Shown here: piece by piece, positions 45,643-55,061 of the stretch
Layout: every line of letters begins with the position of its first letter
Position numbering within the stretch: the stretch's first letter is position 1
Assembly: GCF_002776525.5 (NCBI RefSeq)
Contig: NC_045453.1
Coordinates: 40,232,096 to 40,296,095 of the forward strand
Reading direction: 5' to 3'
DNA: 64,000 bases
Source: Piliocolobus tephrosceles
Taxonomy: Eukaryota; Chordata; Mammalia; Primates; Cercopithecidae
Notes under the pieces: generated by a model
The model's input: the letters and a program-made list of their open reading frames with translations, nothing else
Database searches by the model: none
What the model was told of the DNA's origin: nothing
Position numbers and translations under genes: made by a program

Positions 45643-45656
45643 CTGTCTTTGTTATT
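45643..45656. repeat. 14-bp target site duplication, right copy (L1 no. 2)
   Basis: CTGTCTTTGTTATT, identical to 39430-39443; marks the L1 5' end. Confidence 0.92.
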
Positions 45657-46499
45657 GAAGCTACTGAGAACTGCTGGGGACAGAGGTGCAGTTTGAGAAG
45701 AAAGAACCTGGGTTCATTAGCAAGGGCTGGGAGAGCACCACAAACCCCTCCAATCCTCACCATCTTTATACACAGCTGTTTCAGACTTCAGCTCTGTAGC
45801 TGTTTTTATGAGGTGAGAAACACCACACAAGGGGGAAGAGATGCTGGAACAAATGACAACCAGACTAAAATTCAAAGAGTTGTGGGCAAGGAGAAAATGT
45901 AATGCGGGTGCCCCACCCTCCGAGCCTCTGCCAGTTAGGGTTGAACCTCTTCTCACTAATCGATGGTATCCTTCTTGGCAGAGTGCTGAAGGGACTGCTC
46001 TGCGTTGCAGGAAAGTGAAAGCCAACCCTGGGCTCCCTGATCCTGCTCCAGAGATCACGTGTCCTGCGCCATGCAGCCCAATGGTGATCATCTGGTCTGA
46101 GTCACTTCATGTTTTATTGTTTCCTTATGATGATTATTCAATTCATTGTACTTGAAAATATTAATGTTTTCTATTCTGTATGAATATTTTAATTCTTGGC
46201 TTTCATCTCTATAGTTGCGTTTGTTTTAAAAGTACAGTTTAAAAAATTGAATCCACCAAAAATTCGCCAGATCTCTTAAATGTGGTCCCCACTACATTTT
46301 TGAAGTTGTGACTTTAAGGCTGAGAAATTTTTTCCAGGGAATGCAAGTTCATCTTGAAAGGGAACAAGGTGAGGCTCCATATGGCAATTCTCCAGGCAGG
46401 GGGTGCATGGGGCTGAGCCTGGGTTCAGGCGGCAGCACCCCCATCTCTTTTTCAGGAACAAGCTGCTCCTGGTTAATTCCTTACACTTAGAGAGGGCTT
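45657..46499. other. No recognised gene or repeat
   Basis: About 840 bases of unique-looking DNA. Frames 45585-45902 and 45841-46155 (plus) and 45717-46091 (minus) overlap and show no domain. Confidence 0.4.
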
Positions 46500-46735
46500 C
46501 ACAGTATGCAAAGTGAGTGTCAGTTCATTTCTATTTAGACAACCGCTGCAACCTAGGCATGGATCAGGACAGATTATGTTGTCAGCACTTGACCAGGGAG
46601 GACACTAAGGCTAAGAGAAGTTAGATGACTTGCTTGAGGTCACACAGTAGAAAAAAGAGAGGAGGTACATAACCAAGCCTTGAATCCAGAGCATCACCAG
46701 AGAATGTTGGTGATCTCTCCATTACTACCAGACTC
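46500..46735 (-). mobile_element. MIR SINE
   Basis: Reverse-oriented MIR over most of its length: 'tagagagggcttcacagtat', 'ggacactaaggctaagaga', 'gacttgcttgaggtcacaca' and 'agccttgaatccagagc'. The 'aggtcacacagta' block is diagnostic. Confidence 0.75.
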
Positions 46736-46958
46736 CTGCCTTGAGGAATATTAGTCCAGGGGAGTATGTGTACTAAGGATCTAAATCACTAGACAGAATA
46801 TGCTTATAAAGGCACACATCTGCTGCACGGACTTCTGCTTCCTCCACCATCTCCAGAACTTAATCTGTGTTATGTCCAGTTATGAAAATTTCTTTAGTGC
46901 TAAACAGTAGCCCCCTTTTATCAAACGGGAAGTCTCAATATAATCTGTGCCCCAACAC

Positions 46959-47155
46959 CAGTGGTACCCAAAGTGTATTCCGCAGACCAGCAGCATCAGT
47001 TATCTCCTGGGAAGTTGTTAGATATGCAAATTGTTGGATTTCACTCCAGTGCTACTAACCAGAATCCCTGCGGTGACATCCAGCTACTAACCAGAATCCC
47101 TGCGGTGTCTTAGCCAGCTCTCCAAGTGACCGTGATGTTTACTAAAGTTGAAATT
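46959..47155 (+). mobile_element. MER5A hAT-Charlie element with internal duplication
   Basis: Starts CAGTGGTACCCAAAGTG and contains 'cagaccagcagcatcag', 'gggaagttgttagatatgca' and the late 'gatgtttactaaag' block, typical of MER5A. It is longer than expected because a 32-base unit is present twice (47052-47083 and 47084-47115). The right terminus is degraded, so the duplication at the target is not visible. Confidence 0.82.
47052..47115. repeat. 32-bp tandem duplication inside MER5A
   Basis: CTACTAACCAGAATCCCTGC begins at 47052 and again at 47084. The first 24 bases of the two units are identical; the remainder is partly altered. Confidence 0.85.
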
Positions 47156-47350
47156 GTCCTTTGCATTTAGGAGATGTTTATACACTTTCAAAGACACAAA
47201 TCCTTGGCTAAGTGGGCTATTAATACTCTGATATAAGCTTCCAGACAACAAGGGCTAAGATAGCTTCATGCTGAAATTCCCAAATTGGACTAACATGGAT
47301 TAGATAAAAGAGCAAAAATAGTATCAGGAGTAATGAAAATCATACAGCTT

Positions 47351-47365
47351 AAAATCATCACTGGA
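47351..47365. repeat. 15-bp target site duplication, left copy (AluS)
   Basis: AAAATCATCACTGGA, identical to 47660-47674. Confidence 0.92.
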
Positions 47366-47659
47366 GGCCGGGCGTGGTGGCTCACGCCTGTAATCCCAGC
47401 ACTTCGGGAGGCCAAGGTGGGCGGATCACCTGAGGTCAGGAGTTTGAGTCCAGCCTGACCAACATGGAGAAATCCCATCTCTACTAAAAATACAAAATTA
47501 GCTGGGCGTGGTGGTGCATGCCTATAATCATAGCTACTTGGGAGGCTGAGGCAGGAGAATCTCTTGAACCCAGGAGGAGGAGGTTGCAGTGAGCCAAGAT
47601 TGCAACATTGCACTCCAGCCTGGGCAAAAAGAGCGAAACTCTGTCTCAAAAAAAAAAAA
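47366..47659 (+). mobile_element. AluS element
   Basis: A well-preserved full-length Alu starting GGCCGGGCGTGGTGGCTCAC, with 'cctgaggtcaggagtttgag' and 'ccagcctgaccaacatgg' (AluS wording) and a 3' run of A. Flanked by a perfect 15-bp duplication. Frames crossing it on either strand (for example 47290-47670 minus) are Alu-derived. Confidence 0.97.
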
Positions 47660-47674
47660 AAAATCATCACTGGA
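47660..47674. repeat. 15-bp target site duplication, right copy (AluS)
   Basis: AAAATCATCACTGGA, identical to 47351-47365. Confidence 0.92.
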
Positions 47675-48449
47675 ATACTTGGGCTTCTTGATAGAAATTA
47701 CAGGGGGAAAGAACTTCTGAAAAGCATATGGAAACTTATAGGAAGAGAACCCTGAATTCTGGAGAAACATCTCAGAGGACTGAAATTTTAAACAGCATGT
47801 AAACTAACCTTGATTCATCCTTCATAGGGCCATCAGCCTCCTTACCACACCATCCGCACCCCTCCTTTTAGTCCAGTAGGGCCTCTCTACCTGTGATCCC
47901 AGAGATCTTTCCTTTCTGCTAAAAATCTTTGGATAGATATAAAGATTTTTATATCTTTATATCAAGGATATAGATATCAGCCACCACAGTGTGATAATGT
48001 TCAATTTGTTCTTTCTTTTAAGACTCTATGTTTCATTGTAAAAATTTTATGTCAAATATTTAAGACAGGACTTTCAGAAAGTGCATGCTTCTTGTTTTTT
48101 ACTTTATTAATCTTAATTTTTACACCTCTGTATTTCTAATTATGCCAGTTTCTTGGCTAAAGAACATCAACTTCTTGCTTGTTTTAGCACTGAGGTTGAT
48201 TTTGGAAATATATGAAACCTAATCAATAAGAGGGAATTTATCTGGCTGTTCTGAAATACGCTACATCCCATTTTCTCATTTTGCAGCACTGCTCAAAATC
48301 ATCTAGAAATAAAAGATTGGGCTGATCTTAGAGTTGAAATTCCTGTTCTTGGTTTGGCTTTATTACCATGAGTGGAGAAAAGAATATTTGAACTGCAAAC
48401 TGACCCCAACGTGGGTAGAAAAATTCTAATCATCCTTTAACTCTAGAAC
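47675..48449. other. No recognised gene or repeat
   Basis: AT-rich unassigned DNA; contains a small perfect inverted repeat at 47936-47963 (10-bp arms, 8-base loop). Confidence 0.4.
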
Positions 48450-48625
48450 ACCGGTCTTGTGACTCTGACACTTATTAGCTAATTATCTGCACCTCAATGT
48501 TCTCATCTGCAAAACGGTAATAATATAGGATGTGTACCTTACAGGGCTCTCATGAAATTCAATTTTTTAACAATATAATATATATGAAAGAGCGTTATAG
48601 ACTGTAAAAGTATTTATCTTATTTA
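48450..48625 (+). mobile_element. MIR SINE
   Basis: 'tgacacttattagctaatta', 'cctcaatgttctcatctgca' and 'aaacggtaataatatagg', then 'ttacagggctctcatgaaat', follow the MIR core and 3' part in order. Confidence 0.7.
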
Positions 48626-48636
48626 TTCTGGTGTTA

Positions 48637-48705
48637 TTATTACATTATTATAAATTATTATTATTATTATTTGTTATGATCATTATTATTATTATTTCTT
48701 CATCC
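48637..48705. repeat. (ATT)n simple repeat
   Basis: Interrupted ATT/TTA triplets over about 70 bases, adjoining the MIR 3' end, a frequent position for such repeats. Confidence 0.85.
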
Positions 48706-48820
48706 AGGCAATCTCTCTGGAAGATATTTTTCCAGATATGGACTAGCATCTTTCATGAGATCTTGATTTGATGACTGACCTCTGTGATCTGTTCTTAGTC
48801 TAGGAGTCTCTGATTTTGAC

Positions 48821-49272
48821 TGTTGCAGGAAATAGGATTACGCCTTTGGTGGCCCCCTGGTCCCCCAAGCACCCGCCAATCCTGAACATGCAGCCTGACT
48901 CTGGCTGAAAGCCCAAGTGACCCTCTGCCTGAGGGCTTTCTCTGGCATGGAGTTCTAGGGTGGACTGAATGTTCCGGGGCTTATGCCTCCACGAGCACCC
49001 TCAATTGATGACAGATGGGAACTGGATAATAAATACCCCCATCTTCCTTGCTCCTCATTGAGGCAGTGTGTTGTACCCAGCCTCCATGCGACTGTGCCCC
49101 AAGTGCCCACAGTGATCACCTGCTCATTAAAGCACAGGGTGCTGTCTGCCTTCCCTGTTCTGTCCCACCCTCCACTCCCCTACCTGTGTACCTTGAGGCC
49201 ACCTCTTGAATAAGCCGCTTGCATTCAAATCCTTGTCTTAAATCTGTTTCTGGGGAAACCTAAACTAAGACA
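48821..49272 (+). mobile_element. ERVL-type solo LTR (unassigned family), copy C
   Basis: The most complete of three related LTR relics: starts TGTTGCAGGAAATAGGATTA, ends 'ggggaaacctaaactaaga' plus CA, 452 bases, with an AATAA-type signal ('cttgaataagccgcttgc') shortly before the 3' end. TG...CA ends are as expected for an LTR. No target duplication found. The name may be LTR16-like; I cannot verify it. The 76-codon frame at 48983-49213 lies within and is incidental. Confidence 0.6.
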
Positions 49273-49720
49273 GAGGCTTTTATTAGAGTTAAGGGCAACA
49301 TTAAAGACAGAGAAGAGCCAAGAAGCGGCAAGCAGGCACAGGGAGGAGTAGACAGTTTTGGCAAAGTAGAAACATGTTGGAGAGTCCAAGTCCTGCAGGT
49401 TTTGCATTTAACGGGACATTCCTACTAGCAAGGGTGGCACTACATAAGTGACAGAAAGATTGGTCTTGAAATGCACAAAGATAAATATATAAGAATGCTT
49501 ACTGGATAACTGTAATAGCACAATGGGAAATACATAAAATATTAATTTATAGAAAAATAGAAAACTACAACACCTATATTCTATAGACTATTACACCGTC
49601 ATTAAAAGTAGTAGAGTGTATTTTTATATACTAATAGAGAAAAATGTTCTTGATCTATTGAGTCAAAAAAAGGCAGAAAAATTTTACAGGATGGCCCAAT
49701 TTTTTATTGTTATTAATTCA

Positions 49721-49840
49721 TTTTTAGAGACAGAGACTCGCCGCATTGCCCAGGCTGGTCTGGAACTCCAGGACCCAAGTGATCCTCCCACCTTGCTTCC
49801 CAAAGTGCTGGGATTACACATGTAAGCCACCATGCCAGCC
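49721..49840 (-). mobile_element. Alu left monomer (FLAM-like)
   Basis: A single reverse-oriented Alu left arm: 'agagacagagactcgccgca', 'cccaaagtgctgggattaca' and 'taagccaccatgccagcc'. No right arm is present, matching a free left Alu monomer or AluJ relic. Flanking 'caattttttatt' and 'caatttttatt' are a likely target duplication. Confidence 0.8.
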
Positions 49841-49923
49841 TCAATTTTTATTTTAAATATGTCTATCTGTGTGTTTGTACCTGGATTTACACTGTTTTAA
49901 CAAATGAAAATAAACACATTCTT

Positions 49924-50229
49924 CTTTTTTTTTTTTTTGAAACAGAGTCTCACTCTGTCGCCCAGGCTGGAGTGCAGTGGCGCAATCTCAGCTCACTGCA
50001 AGCTCCGCCTCCTGGGTTCACACCATTCTCCTGCCTCAGCCTCCCGAGTAGCTGGGACTACAGGTACCCGCCACCATGCCTGGCTAATTTTTTTTTTCTT
50101 TTTTTTTCTTTAGTAGAGACGGGGTTTCATCATGTTAGCCAGGATGGTCTCGATCTCCTGACCTCATGATCCGCCCGCCTTTGCCTCCCAAAGTGCTGGA
50201 ATTACAGGCATGAGACACCACACCTGGCC
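49924..50229 (-). mobile_element. AluY-like element
   Basis: Full-length Alu on the minus strand. 'gttagccaggatggtctcga' and 'tctcctgacctcatgatccg' (plus-strand reading) together with 'ctgcaagctccgcctcctgg' are AluY-type positions. The poly-A tail appears as T at 49925-49938. A T-rich expansion lies in the central linker (50090-50112). Degraded flanks CACATTCTT / CACACTTTT. Confidence 0.92.
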
Positions 50230-50404
50230 CACACTTTTAGTAATAGCTCCAAGAATTAAAATTAGAAGAGAGCTGGGGGAATGGGAAGCTTACGTTTTTC
50301 TGTATTATCTGGACTTTTGCAACACAAATGTATTTTACACTTGTAGTTTAAAAAAAAAAATGTATTTTTACAACTGAAAATAATAGCTTTAATTCACTGT
50401 AAAG

Positions 50405-50800
50405 CAATGAATGCCATATGGGAATACATCATTTCTGCCTGGAAAGTCAGGGCCAGCTTTGCAGAGGAGGTGGCATCTCTTCTGGATCATGAAGTGTGGC
50501 TTTCAGTTAATGCAGCGGTAGGAAGGGGAGCATCTCAAATGGCAGAAATAACAGGAGAGGAGGTGCATGTGGTCAAACAGAGAAGCATGCCCCTGGCCTG
50601 AGAGCTCATGTGGACAGGAGCAAGGGAAGTGTGGTGAGGTGTTCTGCGAGAAATAGTGGATTGAAGTAAGATATGTGAGGCCTCGACTTCCAGGCCAGGA
50701 ACATTATAAGCAGAATTTGTAAAGCCATGGAGCATTTTCGAGCTCAGGAATGATGTCACCAGAGCTCTGATTTCAGGACTTTTGTCTGGCAAGAGTGTGA
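50405..50800 (+). mobile_element. Ancient interspersed repeat, family not assigned (part 1)
   Basis: Wording such as 'aggaggtggcatctcttctgg', 'catgtggacaggagcaagg', 'aaagccatggagcattttcg' and 'aatgatgtcaccagagctct' follows a repeat I have seen in mammalian genomes but cannot name. Its continuation ('ggaggctattataacagtcc') lies at 51195-51265, beyond the inserted MST LTR. A related segment is at 55595-56050. Confidence 0.4.
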
Positions 50801-50808
50801 AAGGATAG

Positions 50809-51141
50809 TGTTATGGTTTGAATGACCCCTCCAAAATTCATGCTGGAATTTCATTGCCATTGTAACAGTATTGAGAGGTGGGACATTTAGGAGGCGATTG
50901 GGTTATGAGGGTTAGTATCGGAGAAGTAGGTTCCTGACAGAAGGATGAGCTCAACCCCCACCCGCTCTGATTCATGCACGTGTGCTTCCTCACCACGGGA
51001 TGCCTTCCCCCACGATACGAGGCAGCAAGGAAACTCTCACCAGATGCAGCCTCCAGAACCATGAGCCAAATAAATCTCTTTTCTCTGTAAATTACCCCAT
51101 CTGTGGTATTCTGCTCTAGCAATATAAAATAGACCAAGACA
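50809..51141 (+). mobile_element. MST-type LTR (ERVL-MaLR)
   Basis: Starts TGTTATGGTTTGAATGACCC and ends 'aatagaccaagaca'. The 3' half has 'ctccagaaccatgagccaaa', 'taaatctcttttctctgtaa' and 'ctgtggtattctgctctagc', typical for MST/THE-related LTRs; a segment of the 5' half is missing. The LTR is inserted in an older repeat and its end takes part in a 52-bp tandem duplication. Confidence 0.85.
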
Positions 51142-51229
51142 TATGGATATTAGGAATAAAGCACCAGGAATATAGACAAAATAGACCAAGACAGATGGAT
51201 ATTAGGAATAGCACCAGGAGGCTATTATA
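51126..51229. repeat. 52-bp tandem duplication at an LTR 3' end
   Basis: AAAATAGACCAAGACATATG at 51126 recurs at 51178 with one change, followed by a matching 'gatattaggaata' and 'gcaccagga'. The unit joins the last 16 bases of the MST LTR with about 36 bases of flank. Confidence 0.88.
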
Positions 51230-51270
51230 ACAGTCCAGACAAGAGGCACCAAGGTGTTAGGCAATGTAGC
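51195..51270 (+). mobile_element. Ancient interspersed repeat, family not assigned (part 2)
   Basis: 'ccaggaggctattataacag' and 'tccagacaagaggcacc' continue the repeat started at 50405-50800. Confidence 0.35.
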
Positions 51271-52765
51271 CCACAGTGGGGTCCTGAGGGGGGCGCCCCA
51301 GTGCAGAGCTTGTGCAGAGAGTGGACTCAGATCCCATAAGTTTTAGAGGCCAGCCACCAGGGAGCAGGAAGGAGTCGGAGGTGCCACCACAGCCCTTAGA
51401 AGCCAGACAACTGCATGCCATCAACAGGAGGGAACCAGGAGGCAGGGTGGCAGGTTTTGTTCTGTTGTGTCTGAGTTAACCATGGGGCTAAAACACATCC
51501 CATCCCGGTACAGCATGTATTTTGGATCCTATTTCAAAGGAGTGCAGAAATTAAGTAGAGATTTTAATCTCTAAAAAAAAAACACTCATGCCCTTTAGGT
51601 CAGACCAAAACTACATTTTTTTAAGTGCATGTAGACCCATTTCTGTTTTTCTGGAAAATTCCCTCTTTTACTCTCTTGCTGGAGCTTAACAAAAATTAAC
51701 CAGTTACACTTCCTCCACTGTCAGAACTTGTCACCTCCGAGAGAAAATAAAATATCCAAGCCCACAGAGCATCAGCGACTTGTCCCAAACACAATGGCGG
51801 AGAAGCATGCTTTGTGTGACTTTTGAGGTAAGTTGTCACTGCTGTGTCTACTGCGATGTACTGTGATGGTATTTGGGGTAGGAAGAGAGTGAGGAGGAGA
51901 GGCAGGAAGAGAGGGAATGAGGGCTCCTCGGCCCTCCCAGCACCTGCCAATGAGGAAACTCTGCCAGCTGTGTGTGAACGTGGGGAATCCCCTCCCTGTG
52001 GTGTAGGCGCGCAGTGTGTACAGTGTCACTTCCAGCTAATACGCATACGGAAATGATGACCAGCAAAGGAACACGAGGATTGGATCTCATGATCTTGATT
52101 TGTTTAAGTTGAGTTATCTGGACAGTTTGAATGATCTCCTGCACTGTCTCATGTACTGTGTGATGGTATGATTTTTCTTCTCATTCTAACAAAGAAGAGA
52201 CAACACATGCTGAAAGGTGGAGTTCAAGAGTGGACTGAAAGCCCTTGGGAAAGGCCGCATTATGTCCCCCTGAAGCTTGTTTTCCTTGGGAGATGGTGAT
52301 AATGAAATTATATCAGAACTCTGAACCCTGAGGAAGGCTCAAGTGAGATATGAGCTGTAGCTCTGGTTCCAACAATAATGTGAGTTACTCTGCATAAGAA
52401 TGTAACAGACTTGAGTCTCAACAAGTGCTCTGTGTCTCAAATCATATTAAATAAAATCCTATCTTTTCATGGGCTTAGTATTTCACTTCTCCTTTTCACA
52501 TAGCCCAATAATAATAGTAATAAAATCAAAATTTTGATTAAGACCTTAGAATTTACGAAGTGCTTGTACATAACTTATTTAAGGAAAATAACGATATTTA
52601 AAGAAAATTGTTATGATTCCTTTTTAAATTTCTGTAATTCTTTACATTTTAATGCTTAGTTTCTAATTCTGTTTACTACCTGTAGAAATCTTTATGTGAG
52701 AGTTTCACTAAAATGAGGCACAACTAAACTAATTTAGTCCTCAGAATTTGATCACAGAATCTCTG
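51271..52765. other. No recognised gene or repeat
   Basis: About 1.5 kb of unassigned DNA. Several overlapping frames of 70 to 98 codons on both strands between 51696 and 52144 have no domain features. Confidence 0.4.
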
Positions 52766-52773
52766 TTCACTTC

Positions 52774-52776
<3 letters not shown>

Positions 52777-52805
<29 letters not shown>

Positions 52806-53086
52806 GAGATGGAGTCTCGCACTATTGCCCAGGCTGGAGTGCCATGGTGCTATCGGCTCACTGCAAGCTTCGCCTCCTGGGTTTACGCCATTCTTCTGCC
52901 TCAGCATCCCGAGTAGCTGGGACTACAGGTGTCTGCCTATAGTACAAAATACAAAATTTTGTATTTTTAGTAGAGACGGGCTTTCACCGTGTTAGCCAGG
53001 ATGGTCTCGATCTCCTGACCTCATGATCCACACCTCTCTTCCTCCCAAAGTGCTGGGATGACAGGCGTAAGCCACCGCGCCCAGCC
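52777..53086 (-). mobile_element. AluY-like element
   Basis: Full-length reverse-oriented Alu with a 29-base poly-A tail (T at 52777-52805). 'tgttagccaggatggtctcg' and 'ctgcaagcttcgcctcctgg' are AluY-type. The linker region has a rearranged stretch ('tctgcctatagtacaaaata') where about 20 bases of normal Alu are replaced. Short TCCAA repeats flank it. Confidence 0.92.
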
Positions 53087-53109
53087 TCCAAATGTTTTAA
53101 AGCAGGATG

Positions 53110-53285
53110 ATCATTACTAACTGATAATAGCATCACATGGTAAGGAAGCACATATGCATAAGACAGAGAGGGTGGGGGTTGAACTCATCCTTTTATGGGG
53201 AACTTCCTCCTCTGATAACTAACCCTCATGAGCTAATCACCTCTTAAATGTCCCACCTCTCAATACTGTTTAAGGGCATTAAAAT
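53110..53285 (-). mobile_element. MST/MLT1A-like LTR fragment
   Basis: Reverse-oriented LTR piece: 'gggttgaactcatcctttta', 'cctcatgagctaatcacctc' and 'ttaaatgtcccacctctcaa' are the family's diagnostic words. Both ends are missing. Confidence 0.75.
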
Positions 53286-53439
53286 ATTAGATAAATTAGT
53301 CAGAAATACTTGACATAAACTTTCTCATACCTTAATTCCAAAAGCTGAAAAACACTCAAACTGAAATCTAACACTCTTAGAAAATTAGTTCAGATATATA
53401 GGGAGGAAACTGTATGGTTTTCTACATAAGAGCCAAAAA

Positions 53440-53885
53440 CTTTCACACTATACGACAACACCATAAATAAGTTAAGATGAACTACAAAACTAGAGAAATA
53501 TTTACAATGCATGTAACAAAGATTTAATCATCCTAATATACAAATAACTCTTATGTTACTAAGAGAAAAAGAACTCCCAACAAAAAACGTGGGCAAGAAA
53601 CATAGACCTTTCACAAATAAGCACAAAGAGTCAATGAGCTTAATGATAATTTCACTATAATGAAGCTATCAAGGAAATACAAAGAAAAATAAAAGTAATA
53701 CATATAGACCTGTCAGACTGGCAAAGGTAGATTCAATCAAGCATACCATTTGGAAGAAATAGGCACTTCTGTGCATTTTTATGAGGATGACAAGTTGGTA
53801 AACTTTTGACCTGGTATACTTTTATCCAGTTGACCCATTTCTGGAAAGTTGTATAACAAGATTCACATTTAGCATTGCCAAAAGG
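53440..53885 (+). mobile_element. Old L1 (L1ME/HAL1-like) ORF2 fragment
   Basis: 'atttaatcatcctaatatac', 'aaaaacgtgggcaagaaaca', 'gacctgtcagactggcaaag' and 'acccatttctggaaag' follow the C-terminal ORF2 region of old L1s. Highly diverged, no frame. Its 3' UTR is probably the piece at 54430-54840. Confidence 0.6.
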
Positions 53886-54429
53886 GATGCTATGGTTTCT
53901 GTAAGTAAGAAAGAGAGAGAGAACCTGAAATTCCCTGGTGAATCTGTCCCCCAGCCCAGCCCCTTCACACAGTAGGCATATGTCAGGAGGGGGACAGGGG
54001 CCTGATTCTCTCTTCTCTGGTCTCTTGTCATCTAGAAAGGCCTCAAATGTATTGGGCTTGGTCCTATATTTAAAGCTAAATGTATTGTTCATTTTTCACA
54101 CAGCACATGGCCTCCGCCAAAATGCAAGCCAGCTATATCAACAAGTGCTTGTTTCAGAAAACAACTGTCTTATCCAACACAGGAGAAAAGATTGGCTATG
54201 CTAGACTAATTGGAGAGGCCACATCTTTCTCCAAAGTGGCACCAAACTAATTTTGCCTGGTGATATTGACTCCTTGAAAACTTTACTGTACATATTGCCT
54301 TTCCTGAAACTCCCATGAAATGTGACTTCACTGAAAAAGAATGTCAATCACGGCAAGGGTTTATAGTACTGAAAATCCAGGAAGAACATTCAGATCCAGC
54401 AGCAGACATTCGAAAAACATTGGGAACAT
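53886..54429. other. Unassigned insert between two old L1 pieces
   Basis: About 540 bases without recognised identity, lying between segments that read as one L1. It contains overlapping frames at 53733-54092 (minus) and 53938-54204 (plus, 88 codons) with no domain. It could be diverged L1 or an insertion. Confidence 0.35.
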
Positions 54430-54840
54430 TCATTCAGTGGAATACTCTACACCCATGAGAATAGAAGACGCCAAGGATTGTATGTTGTTATGAAGGTGTC
54501 CGATACATTGAGAGACAAAAGAGGCTACATAAGAGAAGGTAAAATGTGATTTACTTATGTAATATTTAAGGTGTTTTCAGAATAGATGAATATATGAAAC
54601 TTAGCATGTGTATGTGTTTATGTGTGTATGCATATGCATGAGATATATCTAGAAGGATATTTACCACAGGATAACTGTGTTATCTGTGTGGTTGCATTTA
54701 GGGTAAATTTTGCTTTTAGGTTTTTAGGTTTTCATTTTATCTTTTACACACTTTTTTGTCATTTGAATTTTTCATGCCAATATGTATATATTATGAATCA
54801 AACATAAATAATACAGCTATTTCTGTTTTTATGTAAAGAT
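54430..54840 (+). mobile_element. L1ME-like 3' UTR
   Basis: 'cattcagtggaatactctac', 'gtgtgtatgcatatgcatga', 'ctagaaggatatttaccaca', 'tgcttttaggtttttaggt' and 'tcatttgaatttttcatgcc' follow the order of an L1ME 3' end. Includes a short TG-rich tract (54607-54640). Confidence 0.6.
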
Positions 54841-54866
54841 TTTTTAAAACTTTTAAGCCTTTTTTT

Positions 54867-54875
54867 AAGTAAACT
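54867..54875. repeat. 9-bp target site duplication, left copy (Alu)
   Basis: AAGTAAACT, repeated at 55053-55061. Confidence 0.7.
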
Positions 54876-55052
54876 AAGGCTACGCATGGTGGCATATGCC
54901 TGTAATGCCAGCACTTGGGGAGGCTTAGGCAGGAGGATCACTTGAATTGAGGAGTTTGAGACTACAGTGAGTTACGATCATGCCACTGCACTCTAATTTG
55001 GGTGACAAAGCAAGATTCTGTCTCTAAAATCAATAAAAGTATTTTTTTTAGA
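54876..55052 (+). mobile_element. Internally deleted Alu
   Basis: Left-arm start ('ggctacgcatggtggcatat', 'atgccagcacttggggaggc') is joined after 'gaggagtttgaga' directly to right-arm text ('ctacagtgagttacgatcat', 'tgccactgcactctaatttg'). About 120 internal bases are missing. Flanked by a 9-bp duplication, so the deleted form may have been what inserted, or the deletion came later. Confidence 0.85.
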
Positions 55053-55061
55053 AAGTAAACT
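55053..55061. repeat. 9-bp target site duplication, right copy (Alu)
   Basis: AAGTAAACT; see 54867-54875. Confidence 0.7.

Larger units (their letters stand above)
49450..50360 (+). mobile_element. L1ME-like 3' end, split by two Alus
   Basis: Pieces at about 49450-49712, 49843-49920 and 50230-50360 read in order like the 3' UTR of an L1ME element: 'aagaatgcttactggataac', a mutated 'tattctatagactat' block, 'ttcttgatctattgagtcaa', then after the Alus 'tttttctgtattatctgga' and an A-run at 50348-50361. The Alu monomer and the AluY interrupt it, so it predates both. Confidence 0.6.

Noticed and set aside
47290..47670. 126-codon minus-strand frame
   Set aside because: Antisense AluS translation with the characteristic Gln-Ala-Gly-Val and Ser-Ala-Gly-Ile-Thr-Gly strings.
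50804..51149. Target-site duplication of the MST LTR using GGATA
   Set aside because: The 5-mer is present near both ends (50803-50807 and 51145-51149) but not directly adjacent to the TG and CA termini, and the right side is blurred by the 52-bp duplication.
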